DNA of 64,000 nucleotides from Gnetum montanum (taxonomy: Eukaryota > Streptophyta > Gnetopsida > Gnetales > Gnetaceae): contig MNCI01027477.1 of the NCBI GenBank assembly GCA_015680685.1, positions 114,012 through 178,011 of the forward strand, written 5' to 3'. Of the stretch, positions 58,355 through 64,000 are shown piece by piece. Every line of letters begins with the position of its first letter. The first letter of the stretch is position 1. A program made the position numbers and the translations under genes. The notes under the pieces are model-generated. The model was not told the DNA's origin, searched no databases, and worked only from the letters and a program-made list of their open reading frames with translations.

Positions 58355-59090
58355 GTTCTAGTGGCAATGGTTAAGTGAGATTGAGGCAACTAATTCTTAT
58401 GGCTTTTTACTTTATCTTTTGGCATCTAATTAAGGTATGGAAAGTAAAGAATGAAATAGTATATAATCTATAATTATCATAATCTACATCTTAACTATTC
58501 CTAGCATAAGTATCCGATCCCATCTTCCGGGCACATCCTGAGCATCCCCTAACCACTACTGGGTTACCAGACACTAAGCGTCACTGGGTTGCTAAGTGTT
58601 GGGTTTATGTTCGAGATGGTCGTACTTATGCTTTCTACGAACTATAAACGAGCGATAGCGATAGAAATATCAACAACAGAAACTTAAGTAATTATCAAAG
58701 CATAAAGATATTAAACTATTAAATGCATTAAATAACTAAGTCCAAATACTGCAAGGAATGCTTGAAAAGCTCGTCTTTATTGTCGTTCATGCCAATGGGC
58801 TCAGATACATCAGCGCTTGAATAAAGAGTCGGACACCTTTCTTACACCTACTGCGGGCACTTGGAAAATATTCTAACTCTCGCCGAAACAAACTATAAGA
58901 GCTTCGCTACAATTGACAAAAAGGTACCTAAGTGAGGCAGAAACCCTCTTATTTATAGGCCAGAATAGGCTCTGCGTGGGCCACGTCGACGCATGGAAGG
59001 ATGCGTCGACGGGGTTGCATCAACGCGGCCATGTATACACGGCCCCGTATACGTGGCCTAGTCGACGCATCAACTAATGACACTTCATCA
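58355..59090 (-). repeat. Host 5' LTR, outer part (U3-R)
   Basis: Continues the LTR of 43918-44078 and ends CACTTCATCA. A minus-strand TATA box (TATAAATA) is at 58957-58950. The roughly 130 bp of U3 beyond it hold an inverted repeat CGTCGACGCAT (58984-58994) with ATGCGTCGACG (59001-59011) and a GGCC-GTATAC palindrome (about 59027-59058). It shares its end with the LTR tail at 1-75 plus 14172-14183. Confidence 0.8.
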
Positions 59091-60560
59091 GATCCGATTT
59101 TGAACTGTTGGCTCCTATTTTGGACCTTCCTCGAAGATCAACTGAAAACCTGTAAAGAAAAGAGGAAACTGCTGCTTAATGGAGAGGAAGCTGCCCCTCC
59201 AAGACTGATAGAAAGAGCCCTCTTTCTCCTTAGTTTTATAGCCACTGTGGCCATCCATAATGCTGCCTACATTTCATGTAACGACTACAAAAACCGCCAC
59301 CACTTCTTGTGTAATAATGTCCACGTTCTCCAATTAAGTGCCCACATATGTCCATAACTTCCGAAACGTCTATCACTAATGACCATAACCACCATAACTT
59401 CTGAAACGTTTGCCACTAATGTTCATAACCACCGTAACTTTTGAAACATTTGCCACTAATGACCGTAACTTTTGAAACATTTGCCATTAATGACCACCAC
59501 CCAATAGTTTAAATGCCCATTACTCGCATGATTTTTATTGTGGTTATTAAGAGAAAGAGAGATAGAGACATTGATAATCATGGCCCCATGAGAGCATGGG
59601 AGTGTTGACATCAACAGTACTCATATGGTAAAAGTTATAGTTTTGAAAAGTAATAATAATTAACATAATATATAAAGTAAACTTCAACCTTATAATATGA
59701 TGGTTAGAGTTGAAAGCCTAATTCCATGAAATAATAATTCTTCTTTCTTGTTTCTTTATTAATAAAGAAAAAAAGAAAAAATTAAACATCGGATGTGCCA
59801 TCGGGAGATGCCATCATACTTTGGTAAAGCGACTCCTTTTCAACTTCCGTTTTAAGTTTCCTTAACAAAATTGGAAATAAAGAAACCAAAAGTTGTTTCA
59901 AGAGACTAGTCCTCGCCACTTACAGCTTTTTTCCACGAAAATGCTGTTTCACTTGTTTCCGCGTCATTGAAAATTATGGGAAAACCGACTTCAGCATATG
60001 TCCAGCACCTTAGCAATCGTAAATCACATGTCCAGTTGTTCCACACCAAAAATCAACTAAAAAAAATGAGAAAATAGGGAAAACTTTTCCTCGTTAAAAG
60101 CTAAACAAAAAATCACGGCAGTGGAGGAGGGAAAAAATTGTGAAAACACCGCCATCAAATCCTCGAAAAGACCGACCGAGAGAGTCGCGAGAAAAGGAAC
60201 AAAACCGCGTTGGTGGAGCCCACACGACATGATCAGAAAAAACAATAATAATATAAAAAAGGACCACGAATGAAGACCAAGCCTGGCGGACGGGCCAATA
60301 GGACCGCGCAACGCAACAAACGTGCACCGGGTAATAACAATAAAATAAAAAACAAGCCCAACGGCAAAAAGAGCCGTTGCGTTGGCGGGTCCCACAACGA
60401 TTTAACGTCCCGTAACGTTGGGCCATCAATCATGGCCAAAAACGCTCACGGGCCGCCACTGGAAGCAGCCGTCGAGAATACGAAAATGAATCGGCGACCA
60501 AGCCTAGCTGGCACCCACCATCACCCTGACCCTCCAGCTGTTCGCCACGTCAACACGGCA
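59091..60560. other. Genomic flank left of the AGP gene
   Basis: The first sequence outside the host element. No gene is recognised. A plus-strand frame reads on to 59357 (LLFWTFLEDQLKTCKEKRK) with no domain I know. It contains the minisatellite below and AT-rich sequence to about 59900. The overlapping minus-strand readings at 60057-60439 have no domain. Confidence 0.5.
59347..59505. repeat. Minisatellite, about 4-5 copies
   Basis: Repeats of CATAACTTCTGAAACGTTTGCC followed by ACTAATGACC in 27-47-bp spacing (first copies CCATAACTTCCGAAACGTC, later ones CGTAACTTTTGAAACATT). Later copies show C-to-T decay. Confidence 0.8.
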
Positions 60561-60567
60561 GCCACTC

Positions 60568-60575
60568 TATTTAAA
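60568..60575 (+). promoter_or_regulatory. TATA-like box of the AGP gene
   Basis: CTATTTAAAC, about 295 bp before the ATG. A pyrimidine-rich leader (CCCCCAATCTCTGTCGCC and following) begins about 30 bp later. A possible leader intron runs 60748-60849 (AAG-GTTCGT to CATGCAG). Confidence 0.55.
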
Positions 60576-60869
60576 CAAATGCCCTCCGGACGCTCTGCGA
60601 TCCCCCAATCTCTGTCGCCTCGCTTTTGTTTCTCTATCTGTTCTGTGCCAATCTGCAATACAAAAACAGATCACTACTGACGCTGTTTCGGAGAAACTCG
60701 GCTTCTCTGCACACAAAGTTCAGCATTTTCTCGCTTTCGAAACTAAGGTTCGTGATGAAATGTATTCCGTTTATTTCGTGTCTTGTGTTGTTTTGTGATA
60801 AATTTTGTTTTTCCTATCGATTTCGGTTTCTCAATTTTCGAACATGCAGCAGCAGAAGCGACAGCGACA

Positions 60870-62199
60870 ATGCGGGCCGCGATTTCTGCAATTCTCATCA
60901 TTTCCTGCATCGTCGGAGCTGCGATCGCGGCAGCTCCGGAATCCGCCCCGTCTCAGTCTCCGGCGGGTTCGGCGTCCAAGGCCGATAGTCCGTCTGCTTC
61001 GTCGGCCTCTTCTCCGTCAGCCATGACTGAGCCTCCGAAAGCTTCTTCTTCTTCTTCTGCTAGTCCTCCTGCGTCTGCGCCGAAGGCCTCCGATGAAATC
61101 TCAGCCCCGGCGAAACCTCCGGCAGCAAAGGCCCCCGCATCGAAGAATCCTGCTCCGGCACAGGCTCCGACTGCCAAATCTCCGGCACAGTCTCCCACGA
61201 GCAACGCCTCTTCCAAATCTCCTGCTCAGGCTCCGGCAACGGCTCCGGTGACTGAAGCTCCGGAAAAGACTCCTTCCAAATCTCCTTCAAAGTCTCCGGC
61301 AACGGCTCCGGTGACTGAATCTCCGTTAACGACTCCTTCCAAATCTCCTGCAAAGTCTCCTGCAGAGGCTCCGAGCGCCGAGGTTCCATCCACGTCTACG
61401 GTCTCGCCGGCGCCGACGGTCTCCGTCGAGGCTCCAGCTCCGGTTATTAAGGCTTCTCCTCCTGCAACTGCTCCGGCTAAGCCTAAGGCTAAGAAGGGTA
61501 AGAAGGGCAAGATCGGTGCCCCGTCTCCGTCTGCGCCTCCGCTGAGCAGCCCTCCTTCTCCTCCAATGGCCGCCCCCACTCCCTCTGCAACACAAGTTAC
61601 GACCCCTGCACCAGCCCCTTCTGATCAGGTAACAGTCATTAGCGTTTTTACTGATGTTGTTTGCTTATTACAACATGAAAAATTTGAAATCAATCTTAAC
61701 AGCAATACAAATTCGTGGGCCTAGAGATCTGCGTTTGTTAAAACTTAAGAGTTTACTAATGTATTTTGCGGTGTTGTTGCCTGACTTGCTTTTGATGTAA
61801 TGTTTGATGGGATTGGGATTCGGTGTCCAGCAAGTAGTAACTGTTCTCTTGCAAGCTGTTGTACTGTTCTGTACATTTTCTGCGCTCATTTACGTGTCTT
61901 TTCTTTCATGCATTTTATGGTAGATCCATGCATGCCGTTGTCGAGGTTTTCATTTCATTTCCGTGTTCTGGATGGTTGTTTTTTTTTAAAAAAATTTGCA
62001 TTTGAAATATTATTTTGATTCTCAATAACATGCAATTGTTTTTCTCTGTGATGTCTTTTTCATTTAATATCTCTTCTTTAATACATGTTCATGTTTTTGT
62101 TTTGGATCATGTTTGCAGAATTCTGCTGCCGTGCAAAGCATATCGACAGTATTGGGAACGATGTTTGCGACAGTGTTATTTATGGCCACTTGCTGGTGA
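60870..62199 (+). CDS. Lysine-rich classical arabinogalactan protein, GPI-anchored
   Basis: Two exons, 60870-61628 and 62119-62199, joined by a GT-AG intron in phase 0; 279 residues, intact. Residues 1-20 are a signal peptide (MRAAISAILIISCIVGAAIA). Residues 22-250 are rich in AP, SP, TP and PP dipeptides, the usual sites of Pro hydroxylation and arabinogalactan addition. Residues 204-214 form a Lys-rich patch (KPKAKKGKKGK), placing it in the lysine-rich AGP subclass. Residues about 118-168 hold two copies of a ~21-residue repeat (PATAPVTE then TPSKSP). Exon 2 encodes NSAAVQSISTVLGTMFATVL and a short hydrophobic tail, a typical GPI signal. Reading through the intron would give a false hydrophilic C-terminus. 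The product is expected at the outer plasma membrane and wall. Confidence 0.9.
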
Positions 62200-63340
62200 C
62201 CGTGTCCGGAGCCGAACATGTGATAATTTCGTGCCATTATTCTATTCTCTTCATCCGTGAACATTTCTGTTTATTAATGTTGTGTGCAGTTGTCTGTGAA
62301 ATCTGCCATATGTGAAAGCTTTTTGCCCTGACTTTTCTGTTTGTCATACATATGCTCTGATGTATAAACTATTCTTTTTCTTCTGTCGCGCGACCTGGGT
62401 CTCTGGGTTCTGTTATAGATTTTTTTGACATTAATAAAGTGAATTCTTTGCGTAGCTCCATGAATGCCTCGGCAAGATTTTCATGACAGTTTCCTTGCCG
62501 TAATCTCTGTTGTTTCTGTCACCCAGCTTGGCCCAATTCGATTCTGCAAGAAGTCTTTCAGTTTTAAGCTTTTTATGGGACGATTTCGGAACTCGTGATT
62601 CTGTCCTGCAATTGTTAAGGCAGTAGGGACATTTACTGTTTTCCAGATTATGGTCGCAGAGCCACTTTTAAGTTCATGCCTATTCCAACTCATCTGCATG
62701 ATTGGTGTTCCGATGTCAACCGATAAATCAACAATTTCTTTAATTGGTAAATTCATTGGTTTTGCCAGGTTTTAACAGTGATTCAAGGAGCCCATGTCAG
62801 ACGTCGAAATTATGACTCGGTTTTAACTTTTACGACGAAATGGTATTCCACTTTTGTTCGTTTTTCTTTTGCGTCCCGCAGGCAGCATCCTTAGGCTATA
62901 ATAAAGAATCTGTGTCCCACTCTGGACTGCTATTATTTCTGTAAAATAATTGCACCGCTTTTAACGGTACGGTTAAATATTGTCAAAACGCACAAGATAT
63001 GAAGTTACTTTCAGGTGGGCAATTTTTTTTACTTTCTTTTGATTTTCCATACTTTTAAAAACCAGTTCGTTGGTATCATGATGGGATGGTTGATGTTGAG
63101 AAAGGTTAGGCTATATACGACAGTTGAGAAAGATTTGCAACCTACTACCTTTAGGATTTCTATCACTTCGGATAGAGCATGGGGTCTTTGCTTTATGTTA
63201 GGCCTTGTGTCTTAGGTTGTTCACTCTAAATATGTTGAGCCTTGTGTTGAATCACATTTTCCTTGTTTGTGTACATTTTAAATATGGGCACTTGACAACT
63301 ATCTAGAAAGGTTTAGTTTAGTTTGAGCTAGCATTGAATA
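62200..63340. other. 3' flank of the AGP gene
   Basis: AATAAA at 62433-62438, 234 bp after the stop, is the likely polyadenylation signal; another ATAATAAAG is near 62900. No further gene is seen up to the LINE remnant. Confidence 0.55.
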
Positions 63341-63344
63341 TTAG

Positions 63345-64000
63345 TATGCTAAACGTTTCCCGATTGTGAGACCTTGATGAAGAAAACACCAAAGGAATTG
63401 TTGAATTTTGGGAAGAGTCGGGAGATGCCAAATTTGGTTGAAAAGAGAGATCCAAAAATCCTCAGATTCTTGTTTATTCCAAGATCGATTACAGCGTAGA
63501 ATGACTTCGGAAGAATCGTGTAACAATTGAAAGTGAACATGTGGCCAATAAGGAAAAATTTTTGACCCATTAGACCAATAGAGGCCATGAAATAGACCTT
63601 GGATAGCACCATCTAGGTGTAATGATTGATGAAGGAATGTATGTATCTGGTGGAAGCAAAGCTGCATTGCTTTCGAAGCTCCATATAGGTTTTCAAACGC
63701 TTCCCAAGAAATCCATTGATTAGCAAGACGAAGACAATTAAGGGAAATCACTCCCTTCCAGTACCAAATAATGGCTAATCTTGCATTAGTAATGGCAAGA
63801 GGGGCAGGGGTCAAGGGTAACCACCAAGGGCAAAGCATGGGGAGGAGAGTAGGGTTAAGATGGATATTAGACCAATTAATATGATGGTGAAGAACTTGCC
63901 AAGCCTTCCATATGCTTTTGAATACATGGGAATCCAATTAATAGGATGGATGTTTTTCCAAAAAGGCTTATGTTTAGGAAAACTTTGATGAAGCCTTAGC
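63345..64000 (-). pseudogene. LINE (L1-type) remnant, C-terminal zinc-binding domain of RT
   Basis: A minus-strand frame of 198 residues (63937-63341) carries DFWISLFNQIWHLPTLPKIQ followed by QFLWCFLHQGLTIGKRLAY, matching the pattern of the zf-RVT domain (W-x-x-hydrophobic-W near PPKIKxFLW and LTxxRLA). Trp-rich text upstream (IWKAWQVLHHHINW) fits plant LINE ORF2. A frameshift lies near 63940, where the adjacent frame continues (FPKHKPFWKNIHPINW) off the window. It is part of a larger dead LINE. Confidence 0.7.

Noticed and set aside
59001-59357. 118-residue plus ORF across the host LTR end
   Set aside because: It starts inside the LTR and runs into flank; it has no domain and no conserved start, so it is probably chance.
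60953-61595. Long minus-strand and other-frame ORFs over the AGP gene
   Set aside because: They are shadows of the repetitive, GC-rich AGP coding sequence, with no domain or codon logic.
60870-61724. Unspliced 285-residue version of the AGP reading through to 61724
   Set aside because: The added tail (VTVISVFTDVVCLLQHEKFE) lacks a GPI signal, while splicing at the GT after 61628 joins in frame to a clear GPI signal at 62119.

Overview
The window is plant nuclear DNA dominated by nested LTR retrotransposons, with one ordinary gene at the right edge. The large, old, C-to-T-decayed Ty3/gypsy elements, the lysine-rich arabinogalactan-protein (AGP) gene and the L1-type LINE remnant indicate a seed plant with a big, methylated genome. 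A gymnosperm is my guess; the species cannot be read from the sequence.

Layout by insertion order. (1) The oldest layer is an Athila-like Ty3/gypsy element on the minus strand, from before position 1 to 59090. Its 3' LTR tail is at 1-75 plus 14172-14183, its 3' coiled-coil ORF is at about 14390-15378 and 33656-35549, its gag-pol is at about 37690-43752, a decayed tRNA-Asp-type PBS is at 43899-43916, and its 5' LTR is at 43918-44078 plus 58355-59090. (2) Three further insertions split it. Element 1 (76-14166, minus, TSD CTAAT) sits in its 3' LTR. Element 2 (15379-33655, minus, a truncated tandem dimer) sits in its 3' ORF. Element 3 (44079-58349, plus, two non-autonomous units sharing a middle LTR, TSD GTGAC) sits in its 5' LTR. 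Elements 1-3 are related Tat/Ogre-like families with a shared PBS, PPT and LTR edges, and elements 1 and 2 carry a second RNase H domain.

The most unusual content lies in elements 1-3. First, arrays of short hairpins lie between protease and RT and again after pol. Each unit is NGTC-N6-GACN' followed by WTAAACTAGC in the sense strand. The first stem pair occurs as G-C, A-T, T-A and C-G, so the arms covary, and part of the unit order matches between elements 2 and 3. Second, element 2 carries an antisense gene between protease and RT, with its own TATA box and about eight exons. Its N-terminal part resembles an FCP1/NLI-type HAD phosphatase that has lost its catalytic acids. Third, the polypurine tract of each family is enclosed in a long inverted repeat. 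Fourth, the U3 regions are packed with family-specific palindromes upstream of the TATA box.

Element 3 has gag-protease but no RT or integrase, so it would depend on pol from a relative such as element 2. All element ORFs are broken, mostly by stops one C-to-T change away from Gln or Arg codons. Right of 59090 the genomic flank holds a minisatellite, an intact two-exon GPI-anchored lysine-rich AGP gene (60870-62199) and a minus-strand LINE remnant running off the right edge.
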